From assembly GCF_014856545.2 (NCBI RefSeq), contig NZ_CP109811.1, positions 924,001-988,000 on the forward strand: 64,000 nt of DNA, given 5' to 3'. A program made the translations under genes and the position numbers. Under the pieces are notes generated by a model. That model had not been told where the DNA came from, did no database searches, and saw only the letters and a program-made list of their open reading frames with translations. How positions within the stretch are numbered: position 1 is the first letter of the stretch; every line of letters starts with the position of its first letter. This stretch comes from Mesobacillus jeotgali (GTDB lineage Bacteria > Bacillota > Bacilli > Bacillales > Cytobacillaceae). Of the stretch, positions 45,183 through 52,641 are shown piece by piece.

Positions 45183-45249
45183 TTGAATGGAGCCGGCCGG
45201 AAAAGAGCGCTAAGTTCATTAGGGCCGGCTCTATTTTTGGATTGATTTT

Positions 45250-45393
45250 CACGATATTGGCGAAAATCTGATTTTATTGGCGGTTTTCACAATTTTATTG
45301 GCGAAAATCCAACTTTATTGGCGATGTTCACATATTTATTGGCGAAAATAAAAATATATTGGCGAACTGGAAATTTTCGGCGATTTTTTCCAG
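45250..45393 (+). repeat. intergenic array D: six TTTATTGGCGA units plus shared hairpin
   Basis: Six TATTGGCG copies have GG at 45259, 45279, 45300, 45320, 45341 and 45361, a strict 20/21/20/21/20 alternation, with variable filler. The last copy continues into GAACTGGAAA; CTGGAAA (45367-45373) pairs with TTTCCAG (45387-45393). It lies inside the molybdoenzyme cluster, between the ferredoxin and the Mrp-type ATPase genes. Confidence 0.9.
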
Positions 45394-45461
45394 CAAAGGT
45401 TTCAACCAATTTTAGATAAGGTAGGGAGTAATAACCCAACCAAAAAAAGAGGTGCTTTCAA

Positions 45462-46202
45462 ATGTTAAAAGGGAATGTGCTGGCAGTGACAAGCGGCAAG
45501 GGCGGAGTAGGCAAGTCTTCATTATCAGTGAATCTTGCACTTGCGCTGCAGAAGCTTGGAAAGTCCGTTGCAATCATCGACCTTGATATATACGGATTCA
45601 GCGTACCGAAAATACTTAATATAGATGCAAAACCTAAAACGTTCAACGGAAAAATCATTCCGGTTGAGGCGCACGGCATTAAAGTAATGTCGATGGGCTT
45701 CCTTGTGAAGGATAATGAACCGATCGTCTGGCGCGGCCCGATGCTTGGAAAAATGATTCAGCATTTTACAGAGGATGTTCTGTGGGGAGAAATGGATTAT
45801 TTCATTCTCGATATGCCTCCTGGAACGGGGGATGTCGCCCTTGATATGCACCTGATGATTCCGCAGAGCAAGGAAATCGTCGTGACGACACCGCATAAGG
45901 CTGCTTCATTTGTAGCAGAACGTGCCGGATCAATGGCGATCAAGAGCAAGCATGAGGTCATCGGCGTGGTTGAAAATATGTCCTACTTCAAGCCTGAAGA
46001 CAGTGACCAGAAGTACTATATCTTCGGAAAAGGCGGCGGCAAGGAACTGGCTTCACAGCTTGGAACGGATTTGCTCGGCCAGCTGCCGATCCAGGAAGCG
46101 GATGAGAATAGTGAAACGCCTGCTATCGCAGCAGAGAATACCGGGCTATTCAAGGAATATTTAAACCTGGCAGAAAAAATCGATGCAAAGTTTCAGCTCT
46201 AG
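45462..46202 (+). CDS. Mrp/NBP35-type P-loop ATPase without the CxxC
   Basis: 246 residues of the Mrp/ApbC family of Fe-S carriers. It has the deviant Walker A TSGKGGVGKSS, the Asp-rich VAIIDLDIYG, and LDMPPGTGD. There is no N-terminal DUF59 domain. At the usual position of the CPxC cluster-binding motif (after VENMSYF) the sequence reads KPEDSDQKYY, so both cysteines are absent. It may be a maturation factor for the neighbouring Fe-S/molybdenum proteins or a regulatory relative of SalA. GAGG precedes ATG 45462, behind array D. Confidence 0.85.
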   Translation: MLKGNVLAVTSGKGGVGKSSLSVNLALALQKLGKSVAIIDLDIYGFSVPKILNIDAKPKTFNGKIIPVEAHGIKVMSMGFLVKDNEPIVWRGPMLGKMIQHFTEDVLWGEMDYFILDMPPGTGDVALDMHLMIPQSKEIVVTTPHKAASFVAERAGSMAIKSKHEVIGVVENMSYFKPEDSDQKYYIFGKGGGKELASQLGTDLLGQLPIQEADENSETPAIAAENTGLFKEYLNLAEKIDAKFQL

Positions 46203-46220
46203 GAACAGGAGGATTTGGCT

Positions 46221-46748
46221 ATGAGTGATGATAAGAACAAAACCCATCATGAAGATGATAAAGATATGATCAAGCTAATCGATAACCTGAACAGGAAAGA
46301 CGATGTCCATTTGAATAGAAGGGCATTCCTGAAGGCATCCTTTGGCGCAACTGTTGCCATCGGACTGGCAACGACTCCATTCGGGATCTTCACCTTCCTG
46401 CGCGATGAAAATGGTGAAGTGAAGCGAGTGGAAATCACCGATATCGATGATCTGGCAGTCGGGGAATCAAGAAACTTTAACTATCCAACGAAGAACGAGC
46501 CAGCAATTTTGGTCAGGACACCGGAGGACAAATTCGTTGCCTACAACAATAAATGCACACATCTTCAATGCCCGGTGTTCTACGAGCATAAAGAAAATGT
46601 CCTGCTGTGCCCTTGCCACAAAGGTTATTTCAATGTAGACAGCGGCCAGCCTATGGCAGGACCGCCGCAGCGAGAGCTTCCTAAGATCCTGCTTGAAATC
46701 AAGGACGGAAAGGTTTTCGCAGTAGGGAGGGAAGTAAGGCATGGATAA
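46221..46748 (+). CDS. Tat-exported Rieske 2Fe-2S protein
   Basis: 175 residues: a charged N-terminus, a twin-arginine signal/anchor (LNRRAFLKASFGATVAIGL, about residues 33-52), then a Rieske domain with cluster motifs CTHLQC and CPCHKGYF. This places the domain on the outer face of the membrane. Similar to QcrA-type proteins but without a cytochrome bc partner nearby. ATG 46221 follows AGGAGG by 8 nt. The gene is part of the molybdoenzyme cluster and overlaps the next small gene. Confidence 0.88.
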   Translation: MSDDKNKTHHEDDKDMIKLIDNLNRKDDVHLNRRAFLKASFGATVAIGLATTPFGIFTFLRDENGEVKRVEITDIDDLAVGESRNFNYPTKNEPAILVRTPEDKFVAYNNKCTHLQCPVFYEHKENVLLCPCHKGYFNVDSGQPMAGPPQRELPKILLEIKDGKVFAVGREVRHG

Positions 46749-46938
46749 AAAAAGAACTGCATTTTTCTCGATTTTCCTGTTCCTTGCCATAAATGTATTT
46801 TCGCTTTCCAATGCAATCGAGGGGTATTATGGGCAAGAAGATGAGCGTGTATATGGCGCGGTTGCTGTTGCGCTGATTTCCACTATCCTGGCAACAACAG
46901 CCTTCTTCATCTGGAGGAAGGCAGAGTATAAAAAGTAA
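46741..46938 (+). CDS. small two-span membrane protein
   Basis: 65 residues: helix 1 about 7-24 (FFSIFLFLAINVFSLSNA), a short acidic loop (YYGQEDERVYG), helix 2 about 39-57, and a basic end (RKAEYKK). It overlaps the end of the Rieske gene by 8 nt, so is coupled to it. Likely an accessory or assembly subunit of the complex; no family recognised. Confidence 0.7.
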   Translation: MDKKRTAFFSIFLFLAINVFSLSNAIEGYYGQEDERVYGAVAVALISTILATTAFFIWRKAEYKK

Positions 46939-47047
46939 GCTGGTGGCGATGATAAAAAGAGAGCTCTTTTGAGATTGGAACAAGTTCCACAGAATTTGGA
47001 ATTGGCTGCAAAACCATTACGAAAAGAGTCTTTAAGGGAGGATTGAG

Positions 47048-47269
47048 ATGGTTTCCCATTCTTTTTTTCATCACGACAGCAAAAAAGAATCAATTGAGGA
47101 AGTACTTGAAAATTCTGTCGAAATTGAAGAAGATTTGATGCGTACTTACTTGATTACGGCTGAACGAGTCCATGACGATCCTGAGCTGAAGGAACGCCTC
47201 GAAAACTTCGCGGAAGGAAATGCGAAACGGACAAAACAGCTGCTTGATGAGTTGAAAAAAGGCAAATAA
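47048..47269 (+). CDS. hypothetical small helical protein
   Basis: 73 residues, charged and helical: EEVLENSVEIEEDLMRTYLI and LKERLENFAEGNAKRTKQLL resemble part of a ferritin-like or rubrerythrin helix bundle, with conserved Glu residues, but it is too short to say. AGGGAGG precedes ATG. It may be read through from the preceding cluster; the short AAAAGAG/CTCTTTT palindrome at about 46954-46971 is not a convincing terminator. Confidence 0.65.
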   Translation: MVSHSFFHHDSKKESIEEVLENSVEIEEDLMRTYLITAERVHDDPELKERLENFAEGNAKRTKQLLDELKKGK

Positions 47270-47300
47270 AAGAAGCAGCGGAGTTTCCGCTGCTTTTCTG
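47270..47300 (+). terminator. rho-independent terminator
   Basis: AAGCAGCGGA pairs with TCCGCTGCTT, followed by TTCTGTTT, directly after the small helical gene. Confidence 0.82.
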
Positions 47301-47318
47301 TTTACTGTTTTCATGGTA

Positions 47319-47828
47319 TTAGCTAAACTGATTTGTCGGCACAATCCTGATATTTTCCCCTTCAAATTTCCTTTCCCCGAACAGGGTGATCAAGGTACAG
47401 CTTTTGATCCGGAATGGGCTTTCGGCGATTTCATATTCAGCAAGCAGGCCGGATCCAAGTTCTTCGCCTTCTTGATTCAAAGCCTGCACATTCTGGCCTT
47501 CTAGTGTCCTTAGTTTGGCTTTCATCAGGAATACCTTCCACTCTTCCCAATTCTTGATCAAAAAGGCCTTCTCACCGTTCTCCAAATAACCTAGCTGGCA
47601 GCCTCTTTCGTCAATGGCGGCTTCGTTACCATAGCTGAGCTCCATGATCAAATCCCGTAAAAATTGAAATTCATCAAGGTCAAGATAAGGGTCGATCTGG
47701 AACTCAACTTCATTTCCTGTTTCCTTGATTGTAGCAAGTGTTTTGTTGTTCAGCATGACAGATTTGTTTTTAATATGTTCTGATTTCATATGTTCGAGGG
47801 GTGTTCCCATAAGTTTCAAAGTAAGCAT
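47319..47828 (-). CDS. hypothetical protein
   Basis: 169-residue soluble acidic protein starting MLTLKLMGTPLEHMKSEHI. It contains alternating strands and acidic helices (YLDLDEFQFLRDLIMEL) with no motif I recognise. ATG 47828 follows AAAGGAG; a longer in-frame start at 47906 lacks a site. Confidence 0.65.
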   Translation of the reverse strand: MLTLKLMGTPLEHMKSEHIKNKSVMLNNKTLATIKETGNEVEFQIDPYLDLDEFQFLRDLIMELSYGNEAAIDERGCQLGYLENGEKAFLIKNWEEWKVFLMKAKLRTLEGQNVQALNQEGEELGSGLLAEYEIAESPFRIKSCTLITLFGERKFEGENIRIVPTNQFS

Positions 47829-48079
47829 AATAATCTCCTTTTTTTCGATCGTCTTGTTACCTTCATTATAATGATTTTGCCCTATCTGCGGTGTGACAAA
47901 CTTCATTTCTTACCCATAAATCGCGGGTGTAGTTCGAAAGGTATAGGCAGCGACATGATTCGACGATAACTGGCAAATAATTGGATTATTTATTAAAAAG
48001 GTTACAAATTTTGCAATACTTGTAGCGAAACTGAAAGCTGGCTGAAATCTTGAATGAAAAATTGTTTGATAGAATACAA

Positions 48080-48175
48080 TGATAAGGTTTGAGGGCAAGC
48101 CGCAAAAGGGAAAAAGAACAGTTAGCTAATACAAATTTTTAATGCCTGAAGGAGTCCGAAGGCTTTTTTGGGATT
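48080..48175 (+). promoter_or_regulatory. leader with terminator-like hairpin before the TPR-dynamin gene
   Basis: A TTG-rich AT region with TACAAT near 48076 could be the promoter. It is followed by GGGCAAGCCGCAAAAGGG and then by GCCTGAAGGAGTCCGAAGGC (48144-48163 approximately) and a TTTTTT run, a terminator-like structure 30 bases before the start codon. An attenuator or small-molecule leader is possible; no known riboswitch class fits. The rest of 47829-48079 shows nothing. Confidence 0.35.
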
Positions 48176-48203
48176 GATCATTATGAGAAGTCGGAGGAAA
48201 GTC

Positions 48204-50951
48204 ATGACATTTGAAGAGCAATTAATCAAAAAGTCGTATTATGAAACTTTTATGGAATCAGGGAACAGGGCACACCCTGTCCGTGTACTCGGGGAGCTTT
48301 ACCTTGAAGAGCAGAAGAATGATATGCCTGATTTGTCATACATCCGTTTTGCTCAGGGAGAGGTCTATTTTCATAACAAGGACTACGAAGCGGCGATTTT
48401 TAAGTGGGAAAATATTACGAATGAGCTGGAGCCGTGGGCGAAAAAGAACATGGGGGATGCATTTCTGGAGATTGGTCTGCTCACATCTGCAGAGGACCTG
48501 TACCTTTCGATCGAAACCGAGAGCAATATTTTGAGGATTGAAAGCGGCCTGCAGCTATTGACGCTTTACATAGAGCAGGGAAAGCTTGAAAAAGCAGTTG
48601 CTGTCATCAAGAAATCAGTGGCACTTGATCCGGATTATCCGGGTGTAACTGAAATAGCCCGCGCTTTCTTTGAAGAGCACCAGGAATGGGAAAATGCCGT
48701 CGAATTGGCGGTAAATGAAGGTGTTCGAACCGGTTCGCCTAAGTGGTTCGACGTCTTGAATCAGTACGTAGAACAGGGGCATACCGGCCAATTATCGCCA
48801 GATTATTTTAACGAAGCATTATCCGTCCTATTCCAGGTAGACCGAAGCCGGTTTGAACAGCTAGCTGTTTCATTGTGGGAAAGTTACAGGAATCAAAGCT
48901 CATACATGATATGGCTCAGGGAATTCAACCAATTGTTCAGCGGGATGGACGGCAATAGAAGAGATGGCTGGACCCATCTTTCGGCTGTCTATCAGGATAC
49001 CTATTTCGAGCTGATTAATGGGGATCGCTTGATTAAAGAGATTTCTCCGCTGATTCCTGAGTTGCTGACTAACTGGCTCAAGATAACAAGTCCTGTTAAC
49101 AGCCTTGTTTCGGCATCATCGATTATAGCGTGGAATGAAGTATTTCCAGGGACCATTACCGCATCGGCGATTCACGATGCCGAGAACCTTGTGCTGAATT
49201 CACGCGAGTACCATGATGGCTACGAGGATAGCATGCAGCTATTCGAAACAATCATCAAATGGGCAGAGGATCATGAGATAGAGGTAGGCAACAGGATCAA
49301 GTGGCTGGTCCAAGAGCTGAAGGAATCCAATGTCCATAATCTACTGATCGCCGGTTTGTCTGGCAATGGAAAGTCTTCCTTTGTCAATACCATTATAGGG
49401 GAAGAACTGATTACATCTCCTACTGCGGCGGTCATCCGGTTCACGAACGAAGAAAATCCGGAAATCCAGGAAATCACCGATACGGCCGTCCGCCAAATCA
49501 TGGATATTGAGGACTTCAAGGAAAGTGCAGGAATTCGCCGACAGAACCATAAAAATGAAACGATCATAGATTTCAGAGCTGAGTTCGCGTTCCTGCGCGA
49601 CCATGAACTGGCACTGATTGATACTCCTGGAGTCAATCGCAATAACTATGACAATCACCCGTTGTACAATTACCTGAGGTTTGCAGATAGCTTGCTTTTC
49701 GTGCTCAACGCAAATGATCCTTTTACGGAAAAAGAAAGAGAAATCCTCTCGAAGATTTCAGAGTACTTCCCGCAGCTTCCAATACACTTCCTGTTGAATA
49801 AAATAGATTCAATCTACAGTCAGCAGGAGGCAGTAGAAGTTTTTGACCAAACATGGGCTGAAATCAGCCAATACTATCCTGACGCAAAAATGTTTGCTTT
49901 CTCGGCTAATTATGACAAAGGAAAGCAGCTGAGAGACTTCTCTGAATTTATTAAAACGAACAACAGGTCTGTCGACATCGAGCAGGAGCGCACAGCAAAA
50001 CTGCAATTCTTTGTCAGAAGGGCCATCACGTATCTGCTTGATAAACGGATTGAAATTGAGAATAACCATATGGAAACAATCAACTGGAACGAAGAAATGG
50101 TAAGTAAGCTGAACGGTGCCATCAATCAGCTGGGAGACATTGAAGAAGAGAAATCGAAGTCCATTCAGAAGTCATATCGTAAAATCAAGGATGAAACCCG
50201 TGCGGAAATCATTGAAAGAATCCCGGAAATCCTGCGCAGTTGTTCTGAATTGGTGACGGAGGACAGCGATTTCGGAAAAATCCATGCTGAAATGGATGAA
50301 GCAATGAACAAGAAGATTAGGGAATACCTTGATGAAACTGTTTTGCCGAAATTCCATGAAGATTTGCAGGGCTGGATTCAACATTCCAAGGATGAATTCG
50401 ATCATAGCCAAAACTACTTGAATGAAATGGCCGAGGGCTTTAACTCGATGTATGGAGAGGAACGGATCAGTCTGGATTGTGATTTCAGGGTGCTTGATGA
50501 CTGGCGCCGCGATGCAAGCCGGATGACGAACGGTGTACACTATGAAAATGTCAACATCATGAACCGCCCGACACCGCAGCAGTTCTTCCTGAAAAGCGCA
50601 GGTAAGCTGCTTGGCGTGCTGCCGCAAAACAATGCGATGCTTTATAACCGATACAAAACCTATCTGGAGTCGGAAGACTATTATGATATCGGCGTAACCA
50701 TCGCGAAAAGATTCCTGCAGCAATTCGAGATTTTTGAGAAGTCGATTGAACGAGATGTGAACCTGTTCTTCAAAAATCCATTCATTGTACTGGAAGAAGC
50801 AGTAGAAGAAGCCAAATCGGAAATCGATTATGGTAAGACCGAACTTGAAAAAATGAGAATCAACCCAGAACTGTACCGCGACCCATTGACACTGTACGAA
50901 GTAAAGCTCCGACAGTTTGAATGGATGACAGCTGCAGGAAGAGGGGAATAG
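48204..50951 (+). CDS. TPR-dynamin family GTPase
   Basis: 915 residues. The N-terminal third (about 30-190) has tetratricopeptide-type helix pairs (RFAQGEVYFHNKDYEAAIFK, AVAVIKKSVALDPDYPGV). A dynamin-like GTPase follows at about 385-590: P-loop GLSGNGKSSFVNTI, switch I Thr in ITSPTAAV, DTPGVNRN and NKID. The C-terminal third is helical, with long charged stretches that probably form the stalk. Unlike B. subtilis DynA it has only one GTPase module. ATG 48204 has GGAGG upstream. It probably acts in membrane remodelling or stress; a defence role has not been shown. Confidence 0.82.
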   Translation: MTFEEQLIKKSYYETFMESGNRAHPVRVLGELYLEEQKNDMPDLSYIRFAQGEVYFHNKDYEAAIFKWENITNELEPWAKKNMGDAFLEIGLLTSAEDLYLSIETESNILRIESGLQLLTLYIEQGKLEKAVAVIKKSVALDPDYPGVTEIARAFFEEHQEWENAVELAVNEGVRTGSPKWFDVLNQYVEQGHTGQLSPDYFNEALSVLFQVDRSRFEQLAVSLWESYRNQSSYMIWLREFNQLFSGMDGNRRDGWTHLSAVYQDTYFELINGDRLIKEISPLIPELLTNWLKITSPVNSLVSASSIIAWNEVFPGTITASAIHDAENLVLNSREYHDGYEDSMQLFETIIKWAEDHEIEVGNRIKWLVQELKESNVHNLLIAGLSGNGKSSFVNTIIGEELITSPTAAVIRFTNEENPEIQEITDTAVRQIMDIEDFKESAGIRRQNHKNETIIDFRAEFAFLRDHELALIDTPGVNRNNYDNHPLYNYLRFADSLLFVLNANDPFTEKEREILSKISEYFPQLPIHFLLNKIDSIYSQQEAVEVFDQTWAEISQYYPDAKMFAFSANYDKGKQLRDFSEFIKTNNRSVDIEQERTAKLQFFVRRAITYLLDKRIEIENNHMETINWNEEMVSKLNGAINQLGDIEEEKSKSIQKSYRKIKDETRAEIIERIPEILRSCSELVTEDSDFGKIHAEMDEAMNKKIREYLDETVLPKFHEDLQGWIQHSKDEFDHSQNYLNEMAEGFNSMYGEERISLDCDFRVLDDWRRDASRMTNGVHYENVNIMNRPTPQQFFLKSAGKLLGVLPQNNAMLYNRYKTYLESEDYYDIGVTIAKRFLQQFEIFEKSIERDVNLFFKNPFIVLEEAVEEAKSEIDYGKTELEKMRINPELYRDPLTLYEVKLRQFEWMTAAGRGE

Positions 50952-50952
50952 A

Positions 50953-50988
50953 AAAAGGAAGATTCCGATTTGGAGTCTTCCTTTTTGT
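50953..50988 (+). terminator. rho-independent terminator of the TPR-dynamin gene
   Basis: AAGGAAGA-TTCC pairs with GGA-TCTTCCTT around a GATTT loop, followed by TTTTTG. Confidence 0.82.
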
Positions 50989-51099
50989 TTGGTACGGAAA
51001 AAAGAATATAATTAAATTTTCATAATAATATTGACAATATGAGTATAGGAGTTTAAAGTAAAATTTATCGATTTGCAACATTAACTCAATAAAGAAATT

Positions 51100-51206
51100 C
51101 TCTTATCAAGAGTGGCAGAGGGACTGGCCCTGTGACGCCCAGCAACCGTTCCAATGGAATTGGTGCTAAATCCTGCAAAACAATTTTTTGTTTTGAAAGA
51201 TAAGAG
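51100..51206 (+). ncRNA. SAM-I (S-box) riboswitch
   Basis: P1 is formed by CTCTTATC (51100-51107) and GATAAGAG (51199-51206). Inside are the S-box blocks AGAGTGGCAGAGGGACTGGCC, split here as AGAGTGGCAGAGGG and ACTGGCCC, TGACGCCCAGCAACC and GGTGCTAAATCC. The 3' strand of P1 with AAGAGAGG can alternatively pair with CCTCTCTT of the following terminator, the usual antiterminator arrangement. High SAM should stop transcription of the downstream ABC transporter. Confidence 0.95.
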
Positions 51207-51237
51207 AGGAATCCGACTTTGCATTTTATTGCGTTTG

Positions 51238-51267
51238 AAACCTCTCTTTTCTGGAGAGGTTTTTTTA
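51238..51267 (+). terminator. S-box-controlled terminator
   Basis: AAACCTCTC pairs with GAGAGGTTT and is followed by a T run, 40 bases before the lipoprotein start codon. Confidence 0.9.
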
Positions 51268-51308
51268 TTTGTTTTAGTTACGCAGATCAATCAAAGGGGG
51301 AGAATCAA

Positions 51309-52406
51309 ATGAAAAAAGGAATTAAAAAAGTATTTTTAGGTGCAGTTGCTTCTGCACTGCTGCTGACAGGATGCGGCGGCGGAGAGACGAAAACGGCCAG
51401 CGGTCCTGTGGAAGGCGTTCCGGAGCGATTTGCAAAAGGTGAGGAAGTCAAAATCAAAGTCATCCGCAAGATTGGCGGAGATGACCATACAGCGCAATTT
51501 TTAGCCGGAGCGAAAGCAGAAGGAGAAGCGCTCGGCTTTAAGGTAGACGTCTTCACGGCAAATGGTGATACAGCCAAATTCCATGACGCAATCAATCAGG
51601 GGCTGCAGCAGGATTATGATGGATTCATCATTTCCCATGGAGATGATGCAGCAACTGTAGATGATGTGAAAAAATTAGTTGAAAAAGGCAAAAGCGTCAT
51701 AACTTTCGATTCAAATCCGGATCTGGCGCAGGTAGAGGGAGTCACGCTCACATCCCAGGATGATGAGGCTCTCGCAACGCAGGTACTAGACCAGCTTGTG
51801 AAGGACCAACATGGAGAAGCGAATATCGTTTACCTCTGGGTTGATGGCTTCCCGCCAATGGTCAGAAGAAATAAAGTTTACCAGGAAACTCTGAAGGCAA
51901 ACCCGGGAATCAAAGAGGTTGAGAGATTCGGAGTGGCCGCTGCCGATACAAGTGTCCAGACGCAGAATGCTGTGGCCGCGATGCTCAACAAGCATCCAAA
52001 AGGGGAAATTAACGCGATTTTCGCAACGTGGGACGCGTTTGCAATCGGAGCTGCTCGTGCCATTAAGGAAGCTGGCCGCGAGGAAATCAAGATTTACGGA
52101 ATTGATGTTTCCAATGCTGATCTTCAGGAAATCCAGGGAGAAGGCAGCCCATGGAAATATACTGCCGCTGTTGATCCAAAGCTGATAGGAGAAGTGAATA
52201 TGAGATTGCTGGCGAAAAAGCTTGCCGGCGAGGAAACACCAGCAACCTATGATCTAGAAGCATCACTGATTTCCCAGGAAGAGCTGCAGCAGTCAAAAAA
52301 TCCAGTAAACATGGTCAATCTGGCTGAAATCATCGAAGGCTGGGGCGAATCAGACGCATTTCTGGAAGATTGGATGCAGAAATTGAAGGATCACTATAAG
52401 AAATAA
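51309..52406 (+). CDS. S-box-controlled sugar-type ABC substrate-binding lipoprotein
   Basis: 365-residue lipoprotein: signal peptide MKKGIKKVFLGAVASALLLTGCGGG with the lipobox LLTGC, then a periplasmic-binding fold of the RbsB/XylF (CUT2) type with repeated segments QGLQQDYDGFIISHGDDAA and IFATWDAFAIGAARAIKEAG. The SAM riboswitch upstream puts it in the methionine regulon, which suggests a ligand such as methylthioribose or a related nucleoside. ATG 51309 follows AAAGGGGG. The ATPase and permease genes follow after array E. Confidence 0.88.
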   Translation: MKKGIKKVFLGAVASALLLTGCGGGETKTASGPVEGVPERFAKGEEVKIKVIRKIGGDDHTAQFLAGAKAEGEALGFKVDVFTANGDTAKFHDAINQGLQQDYDGFIISHGDDAATVDDVKKLVEKGKSVITFDSNPDLAQVEGVTLTSQDDEALATQVLDQLVKDQHGEANIVYLWVDGFPPMVRRNKVYQETLKANPGIKEVERFGVAAADTSVQTQNAVAAMLNKHPKGEINAIFATWDAFAIGAARAIKEAGREEIKIYGIDVSNADLQEIQGEGSPWKYTAAVDPKLIGEVNMRLLAKKLAGEETPATYDLEASLISQEELQQSKNPVNMVNLAEIIEGWGESDAFLEDWMQKLKDHYKK

Positions 52407-52427
52407 CAATAATAATGATTGGTTGAT

Positions 52428-52572
52428 AAGTTTTATAGCGAAAAAATAATTTTTATAGCGACTTTTTCAGTTATATAGCGATTTTCTTGATTTTATAGCG
52501 ATTTTTCCGATTTTATAGCGAAAATCTCATTTTTATAGCGAACTGGAAATTCCACGCGATTTTTTCCAGTTC
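52428..52572 (+). repeat. intergenic array E: six TTTATAGCGA units at exactly 20 bp plus shared hairpin
   Basis: TATAGCG copies have their GCG at 52438, 52458, 52478, 52498, 52518 and 52538, an exact 20-bp period. The last leads into GAACTGGAAA (52540-52549), which pairs with TTTCCAGTTC (52563-52572). The array lies inside the ABC transporter operon, 22 bases after the binding-protein stop codon. Its core is nearly the same as that of array C, 38 kb away. Confidence 0.92.
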
Positions 52573-52585
52573 AGCGAACAAAGCA

Positions 52586-52617
52586 GGCACTCTCAAAAAA
52601 AGAGTGTCTGTTTTCCA
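52586..52617 (+). terminator. intra-operon hairpin before the transporter ATPase gene
   Basis: CAGGCACTCT pairs with AGAGTGTCTG around an A-rich loop and is followed by TTTT. It lies between array E and the ATPase ribosome binding site and could reduce read-through, giving more binding protein than ATPase. Confidence 0.55.
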
Positions 52618-52641
52618 GATTGATAGGGAGGAGGAACCCGG

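Noticed and set aside
48085..48170. Cyclic-di-GMP riboswitch before the TPR-dynamin gene
   Set aside because: Only the AGGGCAA-like block fits; the GACGCAAAGCC block and the receptor helix are missing.
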